A DNA stretch of 64,000 nt from Apium graveolens (Eukaryota; Streptophyta; Magnoliopsida; Apiales; Apiaceae), in the NCBI RefSeq assembly GCF_009905375.1, contig NC_133649.1, forward strand, positions 233,033,792 through 233,097,791, given 5' to 3'. A program made the translations under genes and the position numbers. Of this stretch, positions 33,593 through 46,212 are shown in pieces. How positions within the stretch are numbered: position 1 is the stretch's first letter; each line of letters starts with the position of its first letter. Below the pieces are notes generated by a model. The model was given only the letters and a program-made list of their open reading frames with translations. It was not told the origin of the DNA and ran no database searches.

Positions 33593-34524
33593 TCAGTGGC
33601 TCACCACCTTGGTGTTTGGCATGACCCGGCGCAAAACCAAATCTCCCATCTTAAAAGTCCGGGCTCGAACCTTACTGTTGTAGTGTCTTGCTGTCCTTTG
33701 TTGATATACTGTTATCCTGATCCGAGAATCTTCCCGAGTCTCTTCAATCATGTCCAAGTAGAGTCGATGGTTGACCTCATTCACCTCTGAGTCATAGTTA
33801 TCCCTTCGAGAAGATTCTTCCCCTACTTCAACGGGCACCATAGCTTCACACCCATACACAAAGAAAAAGGGGTCTCTCCTGTTATAGTCTGAGGGGTCGT
33901 GTTGTAAGACCACAGGACCTGTGCGAGCTCCTCTGGACATGTTCCTTTCTTCTCCTCAAGCTTTGCCTTCAAAGTGTGCTTAATGATTTTATTAACAGCC
34001 TCCGTCTGCCCATTGCTTTGGGGGTGGAAAACTGCACTAAAACTCTTCTGAATTCCCAGCTGCTCACAGAATTCCCGCATCTCCTTGCTATCGAACTGCT
34101 TCCCGTTATCATATATCAATTTATAAGGGATGCCATAGCGGCATATAATGGTTCTGTATACAAATTCCTTGAGCTTCTTTGCCGTGATGGTGGCCAAAGG
34201 CTCGGCATCTGCCCATTTAGTGAAGTAGTCCACCACAACAACTACATACTTGATGCACCCCTTGGCCTTCGGGAGTTATCCAATCAGATCAATTCCCCAT
34301 AAAGCAAAGGGCCAAGGGCTCATGAAGAATGTGAGAGGAGCCACAGGGCTATTGTAATAATTGGCATATCGCTGACACTTATCACAAGCTCGAGAGAATT
34401 CAAAGGCATCTTTTTTCAGCGTTGGCCAATAGTAACCTTGACGGAGGATTTTCTGAGTTGGGGAGCTACCCCCGAGTGATTGCCACAAATTCCCTCGTGC
34501 ACCTCCCTTAGGATATAATTGCAT
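33593..34524 (-). pseudogene. Tat integrase
   Basis: Three overlapping frames cover the domain. The zinc-binding part has GYYWPTLKKDA and ACDKCQRYAN (34524-34276). The core (34236-33823) has VDYFTKWADAEPL (first Asp), YDNGKQFDS (second Asp) and HPQSNGQTEAVNK (Glu). The C-terminal part (33940-33593) has RDPFFFVYGCEAMVPVEV and DLVLRRVMPN. The D,D,E triad is present, but frames shift near 34250 and 33850-33930. No chromodomain is present, as expected for the non-chromovirus Tat branch. Confidence 0.85.
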
Positions 34525-34652
34525 TCATCCTCATCTATGTACTTTAGAAGAGGCACACTGAACCCTCTTTCGTATAAGACCCCTTCATATATCACATATC
34601 GGGTTGCTTTGTACTTTATTCTTCTTACCTCATTCTTTTCATCTGGAAGTGG

Positions 34653-35385
34653 TCATTCCTTTATGTAAGGTAAAATAGGTCTCATCCATGTGAGGCCGAG
34701 GTCACTTCCAATGCTGCCCACTTCGTGTTCGGGCACACAAGGCTGCCTCTGTATATCGAGGGACACTACCCCAAATAGAGTGGCCTCACAGCGCGAGCCA
34801 AGCTTAGCCAGCTCGTCTGCACCTTCATTCTGCCCATGTGAAATCAATTACAGACTCACCTCTTTGAACCTTGCAATTATTCTCTGCGCACACTTCAGGT
34901 AAAGCTCTGTTCTTGGCCCCTTAGCTTGGTACCCCCCATTTATCTGATAGACCACGATCATGGAGTCGCTGAATACATTCAAATTCTCCACCTTCATTTC
35001 CAGAGCTAGCTTGAGACCATTGATTAGGGCCTCATACTCAGCATCATTGTTGGTTGCATGGAAGTCCAGGTGGGTTGCGCGTCTGATCTCGAGGGCCTCT
35101 GGGCTGATTAGCTCAATTCCAGCTCCTGCCCCATCTCCGGTAGAGGCTCCATACATAAATTGGCTCCACCATAGGAGCACTATTTTGGCTTTCCAGCCCG
35201 ACCTCTTCTGCACTAGGCATGATAACAAGGGTTCCCTGCTCCACTTCTTGATGTGGAGGGAATTCTAGGATAAAATCGGCCAGGGATTGGCCTTTGATTG
35301 TGGTCCTTGGCTTATAATCCACCTTGCACTGGTCGATCTCAACCGTCCACTTCAGCATTCGACTAGAAGACTCCGATTTGTGCAT
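34653..35385 (-). pseudogene. Tat RNase H region with second (archaeal-type) RNase H
   Basis: The frame at 35385-35113 has the end of the ordinary RNase H (MLKWTVEIDQCKVDYKPRT, GQSLADFILEFPP). The frame at 35228-34848 has the extra RNase H of the Tat group: LDFHATNNDAEYEALINGLKLA, NLNVFSDSMIVVYQING, then NEGADELAKLGS after an in-frame TAA at 34848-34850. The start of the ordinary RNase H is lost in the same deletion that removes the RT core. Confidence 0.85.
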
Positions 35386-35855
35386 TACTTGCCTGAGGGA
35401 ATAGGAGGTTCATACTTCTATCTTGTAATGCGTGCCCAGCTGTGGAATCGCCCAGCTGGTCGATTTGGGGTAGATGAAAACTATCATTTGGGAAAGCTTT
35501 ATATAGGTCAGTGCAGTCCACACATGTCCTCCATTTGCCATTTGGTTTCTTGACAAGTACTAGATTGGCCAGCCACATGGGGTAAAAGGCTTCCCTTACA
35601 AGCCCTGCCTCCATCAGTCTATCCACTTCTTTTTTTAGGGCCTCTACCCTCTCTCCACTAATCGGCCGCATCTTCTGTCTGACCCCCTTCTTCTTTGGAT
35701 CTAAGTTGATCCAGTGGAATATGACATCCGGGTCAATACCTACCATATCAGAGTGTGACCATGCAAAGACATCCCGATTTTTCCTCAAGAATTTGGCCAG
35801 GTCTTCTCTCAGGTCAGGGCCCAAGTTAGAGCCTATTCTGAGTACCTTAGAAGGA
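35386..35855 (-). pseudogene. Tat reverse transcriptase, N-terminal stub
   Basis: It covers RT fingers only: RDVFAWSHSDMVGIDPDV, MEAGLVREAFYPMWLANLVLVKK, NGKWRTCVDCTDLYKAFPND, and ends at QIDQLGDSTAGHAL (about 35440). The next codons already belong to the RNase H segment near MHKSESS. The whole catalytic palm, including the YVDD box, is deleted, and the frame shifts at the junction. Several conserved residues differ (DYTDLNKACP is usual; here DCTDLYKAFP). Confidence 0.88.
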
Positions 35856-36245
35856 TCATTCGGGTACTACCAAGATTGGGATTGTGTCCTCTGCGGCCCC
35901 AGCCCTCTCAACCATTGGGGTCATTCTCGGGTCCAACTCTGCTCGAGCCTCACTGGTTTCTCCCACTTTCGTGATTTTCAAACCTTCTGTGTCCTCGAGC
36001 TCGGGCTGGTGAGCTCGAACCGGATTTATCAAGTGTTCAGAGGTCACGATGACCGTGTGAGTTATTTCGTTGGGCAGATCCATGGTTATTGTTGTTTCTT
36101 CACGTGCCCACTTCCCTTTCTTGAGTCTTGCAACGATTTGTTCTGGGCTCTCCTCTTCATCACTTGCCTCTTCTACAATCCCCTTCTGTACCAACATGAT
36201 GGGCTGAGAGGCCTTCATCAGCAGGGCCCCTAGGCGCGGTTCCAC
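35856..36245 (-). pseudogene. Tat protease-RT linker
   Basis: A 129-codon acidic linker in the same frame as the protease, separated from it only by one TAG (36246-36248). It is Glu-rich with no recognised domain. It ends at a stop and a small frameshift before RT. Confidence 0.65.
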
Positions 36246-37313
36246 CTAAATCCCCATATGCTCGAAATAGTTCTCGGGTAATTCCTCGATTGAAATCATG
36301 TTACAAGTCTCGTGTCCCTCAGGACGTACTCTCTTCCTGCCCTTTCCCTCTTCCATGAGGACATCGCCTTCAGGCTGTTTGATGGTCTCCTTCAATGCAT
36401 TTCCTAACTCTGTTGCCCTGAGTACCTGGTTATAGCAGACCCTCGATTCGTATTGGCAACTCTTCAAGAGGCTTATCCCCGTGGGGGTTGGGAATTTTAC
36501 TGTAATATGATGGATTGAGGTCACCATCCACATTTGCTTCATAAGGGGCCTGCCTACTATAACATTGTAGGCACAAGGCTGATCTACAACTGTAAACATA
36601 ACGATCTGGGTGGCCACATAAGGCTCTTCTCCAAAGGTCACCGGGAGCCGAATCCTCCCTTTTACTCCGATTGAGTTTCCCGTGAACCCGTACAAGTTCC
36701 CACCTGTCGAGGTCAGTTCTCTATCCAATAGTCCTAGTTTCTTGTGGACATCATAGGTTAGAACGTCTGCCGAGCTCCTGGTATCCACCAATGCTCGATG
36801 GACATTCACTGTCCCAATCTTCATTTTAATGACCAGGGCAACAGTATAGGGGTAGTGCACCCATTTTGCATCGTTCTCCCTAAACACAATGTCATCAGCC
36901 TCATTTTCAAAGAGCTCCGGGGGCCTTTGGCTCAGATGATTGACGTTGTTGAGGGGCTTGTCCTTTGCTTCCCCGGCATATCTGTCCATCACCTTCCGGA
37001 TATCTCCACCAATGTGAGACCCTCCTAGAATAACATGGATGATGCCGGTCCGGGGTACCCTATCTTTGTCTTCTGGGGGTGGAGGAGGGACGGTATAATA
37101 ATCAGTCTTCTGTTTTCGAACCTCCTTGACAACCCACTCTGTAAGCTTCCCTTGTCTTATCAGCATCTCAATTTCATCCTTCAATTGCCTGTAATCAGCT
37201 GTATCATGCCCCATGGCCTCGTGGTATGCACAATACTTCGAAGTATCCCTCTTGTTGTAGTCTGTGAGAGGGGATGCCTTCCAGAACACCCCCTTCCCAG
37301 CATAGGTAAGCAT
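36246..37313 (-). pseudogene. Tat gag C-terminus and aspartic protease
   Basis: It begins with the gag tail and its Cys-His stretch (KYCAYHEAMGHDTADYRQLKDE), then Pro-rich sequence. The retropepsin-like domain follows with ALVDTRSSADVL, where the catalytic DTG triad reads DTR (AGG codon, complement of 36777-36779). VIVGRPLMKQ is the flap-partner motif. The Gly to Arg change should abolish protease activity. It overlaps the preceding gag frame, so a frameshift lies near 37250-37320. Confidence 0.85.
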
Positions 37314-38223
37314 ATATATGGTCGATGGAGGCTATTAGAGGGGTGTGTGTCTGCCATTTTCTTGTATAGGGCCTCCCCGAATCTTTGTTTGTCTCTTTGC
37401 CTCAGGAAAGACTTCTTGGGGCTCGACCTACGCTGATACGTCTTCTTCCTCTCACCAGGGCTCGAGGACCAGTCTCTCATATCTCGATAGTTCTTGCTGA
37501 TTTTCAGCTCCCTCATCGACTTCTCCATCCTCTTAAAGGGTTCAGCTGGCTCATAGAATTCTGCCAAGGTCCTTGGCTTGCCAGCTAGGAGGCTTTTCCA
37601 AAATTTTGACCCTTCTTTCAACCCCGCTATCAGAAAGTTCTTGATGGTCTCTTCGCTAGGACCTCTCACCTTAGGAACTTCATTATTGAACCGGCGAAAG
37701 TATTCTTCCAGAGGCTCCCCTTCCCTTTGCTTGATGTTGGCTAGCGTGGCTACAAGAGGTGAGTAGTGGAGGGTGGATTGAAATTGTCGGATGAACAGGT
37801 CTTCCAACTTCCGCCACGTCCTTATGCTAGCCGGTCCTAACTTGGAGAACCATTGATGGGCACTCATTCGCAGTGATGCTGTAAAAAGTCTGCAGCAGAT
37901 TGGCTCTGGTATCTGATAGACCTCCATCTCTGTATTAAATTGTATAAGATATTCTGTCCGGGTCGGCTTCGCCGTTGAACAGAAAATTGGGGTTGTGCCT
38001 GAATACTCGGGGCAAGAGAGATGATCAAATAGCATCCGTGAACGGAGAAGGGGTCGTCGAGGGCAGGGGTCCCCTCTTCTCCTGTTCTATCTGATCTAGG
38101 ATCCTCCTTGGGTCACCAACTCTAACGACTTCTCTTTCTTTATCACCATTTACATTACCAGAGTGGTGAGAGCCCTGAGGTCGCTCATGGCATCCCCTTC
38201 CTCTAGCTTGAACCTGCGACTTC
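37181..38223 (-). pseudogene. Tat gag, cut by element D
   Basis: The retrotransposon gag core is visible at 38035-37400: MSAHQWFSKLGPASIRTW, LEDLFIRQFQSTLHYS, LANIKQREGEPLEEYFRRF, VRGPSEETIKNFLIAGLKEG. Arg/Lys/Ser-rich nucleocapsid-like sequence follows. The part at 38223-38040 (GCHERPQGSHHSGN, RRILDQIEQEKRGP) is the N-terminal region in another frame. Element D interrupts it at 38224, so the gag start is outside the window. Confidence 0.85.
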
Positions 38224-40384
38224 TGTAATAACCCCAAAATTTTGAACTTTTTGTAACCCTTATGAATAGTGTTTTTGCTGATATTGCTGAATAAGAAAAC
38301 TTTTCATGCCACACTATGTAGGGGTTCTTTTATGGATATTCTGAGATTTTATTGGTACTCTATATGATATATAAGTGTATGTAAAGATCGTCAGAATCCA
38401 AATTTGAACCTTTTGATTTTTCCCGAAAATCTACCAGATATCGAAAGAATTGAGTATAAGGTAACAGGATAAAAAGGATTTAAATTCAAGGATTTTAAGA
38501 GAGGATCAAAAAAGGAATATAATGTATTGAGAAACGTTAAGGGAACCTAAGTAATAAGATCCCGGGTATGATCCCTCAAACGATAAACGAAAACGAAAGT
38601 TAAGCGAACCGTATAACAGATCAGCGGTCATTAGCCAAATAATTAAAAGCTAATCAAAGAGATTAGTGGGGATGATGTCATCAAACCAATAAGAAGAGGA
38701 CAAAGGTGGGAGGGTGACATCACATGGTGACATAAGCATGACCAAAGCAAGTGTGTTGTTGGTTGAATTAGAACCACACAAAAGTTACCATGGTAAAAGG
38801 TAAGAAAACAAATCAAATTATCAACCAACCAAGCCAAAACATTTCATTTTCACCAAAAACACAAAATTATTTCATCTTCTTCATCAAAGCTCTCGGCTTT
38901 TCTTCTTTTTCAAAGAAAGAAAAATCAAAATCCTAGTTCCAAGCTTTGTTAATTAGCAAGGTAATTATCTAAGACTCCTTATGCATAGATATAGCTATCC
39001 TACAAGTTTGAGCTCCTAAATCATTCACAATCTCTTCCTAAAAATCATGGAAGAAGATGGTGAATAGTGTTTTTCAAGAACTAAAAATTTTGTTCTTGAA
39101 GTTTTGTTTAGATTAAGCTTGGATAAGGACTTTTAAGGGTGATTCCAAGCTAATTACTTGATTCTCCACTCTCCAAGGAAGGTATAACCCCTCCAAACCC
39201 TAACTTTATTTGAGTAATTAGGTTTAGTTTTGTTTTTATAATTTATGAGAGACTTGTTTGTTGTGAATGTAGAGATTAGTTGGTTTTGTGAAGTTTTTGG
39301 AGTGGTAATTCTTATATTGTTGATTAATGAACTTAAGTATAGTTTAAATTCATGTTTAAGAATAGTATAAATTGATAATGTGGAGATGTTGGGGCTGTTA
39401 TGATGAATTATGGATGGAGTTTTGGTTGGGATGTTGATTGTGAGTTGATTGTGAGATGATTTGGAGTGGTATAAAATTGGTAATCGCGTAAACATAGTCA
39501 TCGTAATGTCCGATTTACTTTAGACTGTTTTTGCGCTTAATATTAGGACCCGTGAACTCACTGCTAGGTTTTGACCATTGCCATGATTAGATAGTTCATG
39601 TTACTAGCTTTGTTTTGATATGTAGTTCGTTTGATTCTGATGTACGGTTTAGGAGAAACGACCGTTTTAAGTAACGGCGTTTCGCGAACGAATCATTACC
39701 CCTCGCCTGACTTTGAAACATAGGTTAAAGACCTAAAATTACTAATTGGAGTATGAAACATTTATGTAAAGTGTATTAGGCAGTTGGTAAGACACTCGCG
39801 AAAGAATCGCCTTAAAACTCTTAACGGTTAATTTATTAAATATGATGGAGCCGAGGGTACTCGAGCGACTTAAGAGAATCAGTAAGCGCAAAGCGAGCGT
39901 TAGAGTCTAAATTGGTTAAAGTATAGATTTATAAGTGACTTTGGTTTAATTCCAACTTAAATGTTGTTTATAGGTTACCAGACTCGTCCCCAGCCATTTG
40001 TAACCCCCAGTCGCTCAGGCAAGTTTTCTACCCGTTATACTGTTGTTGTGATGTATACATATGTATATGCATTATCTTGTGATAGATGCATGATGGTTAA
40101 ATTAGCAAATTCTTGCGATATATTGTAGCATGTGATATGGTATATATGCATGCCTGTTTCAAAATCTTGATACATATATCTGTTGATTCAGTTGATAATA
40201 CCTATGCTAAAGATAAGCGGTATTTGCGTATACCCTTAGTATAGGGGACCCAAAGGTGAACATTTTTTCTAAAACCGGGAGTCGATGCTCCCGAGTATAT
40301 TATATATATTTATGTATATATATATAGATATAGTTTTCAAACCTATGAATCGAATAAGTTTTATTCGATAACTTTATTTTTATT

Positions 40385-40548
40385 AATGAATATTATTTAG
40401 AATATTCATTCGAGGGCTTATGACTCTGTTTATTTTATTTAATGAATATTATTTTGAATATTCATTCGAGGGCTTATGACTCCGTTTATTTTATTAATGA
40501 ATATTAATTTGAATATTCATTCGAGGACTTATGACTCCGATTAATTAC
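40385..40548. repeat. Three tandem ~56-bp units in element D LTR
   Basis: Units start at 40385, 40441 and 40496. Each has AATGAATATT...AATATTCATT (a palindrome) followed by CGAGGGCTTATGACTC. The homologous LTR sites have two units in element C (about 43958-44050) and one in element A (about 3305-3360). Confidence 0.85.
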
Positions 40549-42172
40549 TAATTATTATTCTTTATTTTATTAAGGAATAATGTATCGATAATCAAACTCA
40601 CTTTTGATTATTCAAATAAAGATAGTACTTTCGTATAAGTATATCCTTGGTTATTTAATATTCATTGCAAGTATATGTTTTAAAACTTCTACTTCAATTA
40701 TTTTTATAAAGATTATTCTTTATGAGAAAATTATTTAAATAATAATATTCAGATATTTTCTAATATATTGGGACTGATTTATTTCATTAAATCAGTATTA
40801 CTTCAAACACTCTTTAAAGTGTTTTCGAGTCTTCAAAATGATTTTTAAAGGTTAGGGCGGATCCCAAAACTCATTTTTATATTTAAGATCTTCCTTTTAA
40901 AGGGGATTTAAATGTTCGCTCAAAACCTGAGGGATCCGGTTCTGTGGTGTAGTTTATATTCGCAACAAGGTTGCTGTTTTGATAAAAGAGTTTTTGATTA
41001 CTTACCCAACACTCGGGAAGTAAAATTCTTGGAATAAGTTAATCCATTAACAGGCATCGCCTGGGAAATATTGGTGAGTTTTCCTTTCCAACTAGATACG
41101 ACTTCTTGGTGGAGCCGTATCAACAAGTTTCTACTTGGGTAAAGGGGGGACGAGCTTTACGTTTCAGAGTCATGGATTTCATCTGAACTAGGAGTGGCGT
41201 AAGTGGTCGAGTGGCGCCGGCCCAGCCTTATTATATTGGCCCAAATGGCCTGGAAGTTCCGCTAAGACGGTACATTCCTTAGGAGTCCAGTGTTCGGTTG
41301 ACAAGTAAATCCGACAAGTTCTCCTCTACATGTAGAAAATGGTGGAGTTGCACTACTACGACTGATCATCGTAAGTGGTCTCCCTGGCGCGGCAAACTCC
41401 CGTAATGAGTTCATCATCCAGTTGGATAATTCTGCAACACTACCCATAGCATTTCGATCGAAAGGCTACGAATGGGTGGTCGCCGAAGCATTGACAGGGT
41501 CAAACAGTTATAATGGTGTTTCCATTGAATGAAGTATCTCGTAACTTCATTTCCTTTAAAAATATTTCAAGGATTGAATCTATTCAAGTCTTAACTTGTG
41601 GTCTCATCTATGGGATGACCTTTTGAAACTTATTATACCTTGAACAGTAATAGTTCAAGTAGATTTCTAAAATGGTATAAGTATAGTGAAGTAATTGGTA
41701 ACTTCATCTTCCTTAAAACTTATATCCAGTAAGTAATTACCTTACACTTGATAAAGGATTCTAGTAAGTTATCCATTTAGATACTTGCATTATTGTTTAC
41801 ACTATATATTATCTTGCGAGCTGTAATGCTCACTCTTGCTTCATTTCTTCATCACACAACAACAGTTAGGAAAGATGGTCAGACTCAAGCAGACCCAGCG
41901 CAAGCGCGTGGGAAGCATCCCGCGTCTTCCCGTTGATGTTGTAGCTGCTATAGCTGCAGAGGTAGACCTATTGGTAGATCAGGCATTCTACTTTTGGGAA
42001 CCAAATATTGTATAATTATAACTTGTGGCAGATAATGGCAATTAACTGTAAATTTATCAAGTAATCATTTTGGGTTGTAATAACTTTTAAATTGTGGATT
42101 CAAGGACTTGTACTTATTTTAATATCATCTCTGAGACTATAACGGGTTGTGGTGTGTGTTAGTGTGGGGTCA

Positions 42173-42177
42173 CAGCA
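42173..42177. repeat. Target-site duplication CAGCA, left of element C
   Basis: CAGCA here is repeated at 55796-55800. The flanking sequence joined without element C matches the intact LTR end of the family. Confidence 0.95.
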
Positions 42178-45100
42178 TGTAACACCCCCAGATCTGGGGT
42201 CGGGGATCCGGGTCGTCACGGTCTTTCTTTCCACAATATCACTTCACTTAATTAATAATAAATAACCTTATGCTGTGACCCCACACTAACACACACCACA
42301 ACCCGTTATAGTCTCAGAGATGAAATTTAAATAAGTACAAGTCTTTGAATCCACAATTTAAAAGTTATTACAACCCAAAATGATTACTTGATAAATTTAC
42401 AGTTAATTGCCATTATCTGCCACAAGTTATAATTATACATAATTGATTCTCAAAAGTAGATGGTCTGATCTACAATAGATCTACCTCTGCAGCTATAGCA
42501 GCTACAACATCAACGGGAAGACGCGGGACGCTTCCCACGCGCTTGTGCTGGGTCTGCTGGAGTCTGGCCATCTTTCCTAACTGTTGTTGTGTGATGAAGA
42601 AATAAAGCAAGGGTGAGCAGCAAGCCCACCAAAATAATATGTATAATGATTTAAAATATATGAGCCTACTTATAATACTCATGAAAGTCTTGGTAAAAAA
42701 AAATGAACCAAGTTTGATATCTTAATGCGATGAAGTCGCAAAATATTCAGTATATATACATATATACTTTTCAAAATATTGGAAGTCCTCTTCCATGCAT
42801 AATATACACAAAGTCCCAGTGTATAATTGTATAAAAAAAATATCGTTGCAAGGTGATCTCATATATCTAACCTTGTCTCAACGTTTTTCTGAAAATCTTT
42901 GTCATTCATAAGAAAATTATTAATTAGATATAAGTTTAAAAGATGAGGTTACCAAATACCCCAATATACTTATATCTTTCCCAATACTACTTGAACTACC
43001 ACCGTTCAAGTTATAATCAGTTTCAAAAGTTCATCACATAGATGAGACTACAAGACAAGATTTGAATAGATTCAATCTTTGAAATATTATTGAATGAAAT
43101 AAAGTTACGAGATACTTTATTTAGTCCCAATATATATATATCCACATATATATCTCTTAAACATTTCCTGGAACCTCTGTTATGTAAAGTATGAACAGAG
43201 TTTGAAATATCCAATGAATTTTGGAAAGGAAAAGAATTTTGGCATAAACCAGATATCTTGCTGATCAGGCAAAGATACCAATAAGTAACCTTTTCTACTG
43301 TAGATGGATGAATTCCTCACCGGTCATCACCCTGGCCGCATTAGGACCTCGCGCTAGACCGTTACCCGGCCCCTCACGCGTTGATGGACTGCCACCCAGC
43401 CACTTACACATTCATAGACCGTACCCCCGCCTGTCGCTTATGCCGACTCAATTAGATGGGCTTACTTCCCGAACGTTGGGCAAGTAATCAATTCATTTAC
43501 CAAAACTGCAACCTCGTTGCGAATATAAAATACACCACAGAGCCGGATTCCCCAGGTTTTGAGCGAGTATTTAAATCCCCTTAAAAAGGAAGATCTTAAA
43601 TATAAAAATGAGTTTTGGGATCCGCTCTGACTTTAAAAATCATTTTGAAGACTCGAAAACACTTTAAAGAGTGTTTGGAGTAAAGCTGATTTAATGAAGT
43701 AAATCAGTCCCCAGAATATTTAGAAAATGACTGAATATTATTATTTAAATAATATTCCCATAAAGAATAATCTTTATAAAAATAATTGAAGTAGAAGTAT
43801 TAAAACTTATACTTGAAACGAGTATTAAATAACCAAAGATATACTTATATGAAAGTATTATCTTTATTTGAATAACCGAAAATAAGTTTGATTATTAACA
43901 CCTTATTCTTTAATAAAATAAAGAATATATTTCAGCAAATAATCGGAGTCATAGATCCTCAAATGAATATTCAAATAATATTCATTAAATAATATAAACT
44001 GAGTCATAAGTCCTCGAATGAATATTCAAGATAATATTCATTAATAAAATAAAGTTATCGAATAAACCTTATTCGATTAATAGTTTTGAAAACTATAACC
44101 ATATATATATATAAATATATATATATATCCATATCCATATATACAAGATTGCTCGGGATCCTCGACTCCCGGTTTTTAGAAAATATTTTCACCTTTTGGG
44201 TCCCTATACTAAGGGTATATGCAAGTTACCGCTATTCTCTAGCATAGGTATTATCAACTGAACCAACAGATATATATTTCAAGAATATGAAACAGGCATG
44301 CATATATACCATATCACATGCTACAATATATCGCAAGAATTTGCTAAATAACCAACATGCATTTATCGCAAGATCATGCATATACAAATGTATACATCAC
44401 AACAACAGTATAACGGATAGAATACTTGCCTGAGCGACTGGGGGTTACGAATGGCTCGGGACGAGTCTGGTAACCTATAAGCAACAAGTAAGTTGGAATT
44501 AAACCAAAGTCACTTGTAAATCTATACTTTAACTAACTTAGACTCTAACGCTTGTTTTGCGCTCACTGATTCGCTTAAGTCACTCGGGTACCCTCGGCTC
44601 CACCATTTTTAATAATTTAACCTTTACGAGTTTTAAAGCGATTCCTTCGCGAGTGTCTTACCAACTGCCTAACACACTTACCATAAATGTTTCATACATT
44701 AATTAACCCTTTTTTAGTCTTTAACCTATGTTTCAAAGTAAGGTGAGGGGAAAAGTTTCGTTCGTGAAACGCCGTTACTTGAAACGGTCGTTTCTCCTAA
44801 ACCGTGCGTCGGAATCGAACGAACTACATATCAAAACGAAGCTCGTAACATGAGTTATCTAAACATGGCAGTGATGATAATCTAGCAGGGGGTTCTCGGG
44901 TCCTAATGTTATGCACAAAAACAGTCTACAGGAAATCGGACGTTACGACGGCTATATTTACGCGATTTCCCAAATTTAAACCAATTCAATCAACCACAAT
45001 TTCAACTCCAATTCACAACCCAATCAAACCTCCAATTAAACTACACCACAACAGCCCCAAATCAACTCAATATTACCAATTTATTCATCTACACCAAGTC

Positions 45101-46197
45101 AAAAATGTGACCAAGAACTTCAAATCTAACAAGCATCACTCCTAACTCCAAAATCAACAAAACCACTTACTAAACAAAGCTCTATCATGAGTACACAGTC
45201 ATTACACTAACCCATCATCTAACATTATGAAATCCAAACCAACAAAACTTAATACTAAGGGTTTGAGAAGTTATACCTTCCTTGGAGAGTGGAGAATCAA
45301 GAGAATGGCTTGGAATCACCCTTAAAGTCCTTATCCAAGCTTAATCTAAACAAAACTTCAAGAACACAAATTTTAGTTCTTGAAAACACTATTCACCATC
45401 TTCTTTCATGATTTATAGAAAAAGATTGGCTTGGAATTAGAAGCTTAAACTTATAGGAAGTATGTAACTATCCATGGGGAAGCTTAGATAATTACCTTGC
45501 TAAATAGTAAGTGGAGGAGCTTGGACTTTCATTTTTTAAGAAAACCACCCGAGAGCATGAAGAAGAAGAAGAGAGAATTTTGTGTTTTGGCTTGATTTGC
45601 TTTTGGTTGGTTGATTTTTGTTGTTTGTTTTAGTGAATTACCTAGTTGCCCTTGGTTTTGTGTGGTTAAAAAGTCACCACATCTCCTTCCTTTCTTGTCA
45701 TGCCTATGTCACCTTGCACATGTCATAATGCTCCCACTTGTCCACACCTTGTGGTTTGATGATGTCACAATCCCTGGCTTCTTGTACAAGCTTGTCTCTT
45801 GGTCACTTATTTGTTTTACGGTTCGCTTATCTTTCGTTCTCGTTTATCGTTTGAGGGATCATACCTGGGATCTTATTACTTAAGTTCCCTTAACCTTTCT
45901 CAATACATTATATTCCTTTTATGATCCTCTCCTATAATCCTTTAATTTAAATCCTTTTTATCCTGTTACCTTATACTCAATTCTCTCCGTATCTTGTGAA
46001 TTTCCGGGAAAAATCAAAGTATTCGGAATTGGATTCTGACGATCTTTACATACACTTATATACCACATAGAGTACTAATAATATCCCATAAGATCAATAA
46101 CAGAACCCCTACATAGCGTGGCATGAAAAGTTTTCTCGTTCAGCAAAAACACTATTCATAAGGGTTTCAAAATTTCTCAAAAATTGGGGTTATTACA
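42178..46197 (-). repeat. Element C 3' LTR
   Basis: 4020 bp, TGTAACACCCCC...TTATTACA on the plus strand. Long stretches (for example 44906-45400 against 54504-55000) differ at almost no base from the right LTR. It contains two ~56-bp units and an AT tract that is shorter than in the other copy. Confidence 0.95.
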
Positions 46198-46212
46198 GTC
46201 TCCCCTCCTTAA
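46198..46212 (-). other. Polypurine tract, element C
   Basis: The minus strand reads TTAAGGAGGGGAGAC before the LTR start, identical to those of A and D. Confidence 0.88.

Larger units (their letters stand above)
27699..38223 (-). mobile_element. Tat-lineage Ty3/gypsy element, 3' part (continues beyond element D)
   Basis: In plus-strand order this minus-strand element has a 3' LTR (27699-28951), polypurine tract, an antisense additional ORF (29594-32321), a spacer, then integrase, RNase H, RT, protease and gag on the minus strand up to 38223. There element D cuts it. The RNase H with ATNNDAEYEALINGL is the extra 'archaeal-type' RNase H of the Tat group (Ogre, Retand, Grande relatives), and an additional ORF downstream of pol is also typical of that group. 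The 5' LTR must lie right of element D, outside the window. It inserted into a beta-glucosidase exon; the left flank GAAAG (27694-27698) is the predicted target duplication. Confidence 0.85.
38224..42177 (+). repeat. Element D 5' LTR, first part
   Basis: It starts TGTAATAACCCC. With 55801-55893 it makes an LTR of about 4.05 kb (CAGCA counted once). It contains three tandem ~56-bp units at 40385-40548 and an AT tract near 40300. Element C entered after CAGCA at 42173-42177. Confidence 0.93.

Noticed and set aside
34960..35268. 102-codon plus-strand ORF across the Tat RNase H
   Set aside because: It is a shadow of the minus-strand pol frame.
39154..39501. 115-codon minus-strand ORF in element D LTR, with a 113-codon partner at 62852-63193
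   Set aside because: It is repeated by LTR duplication, it is antisense to the element, and the composition is that of AT-rich non-coding DNA.
45611..45883. 90-codon ORF in element C LTR, repeated at 55209
   Set aside because: An LTR-internal duplicate with no recognisable protein family.
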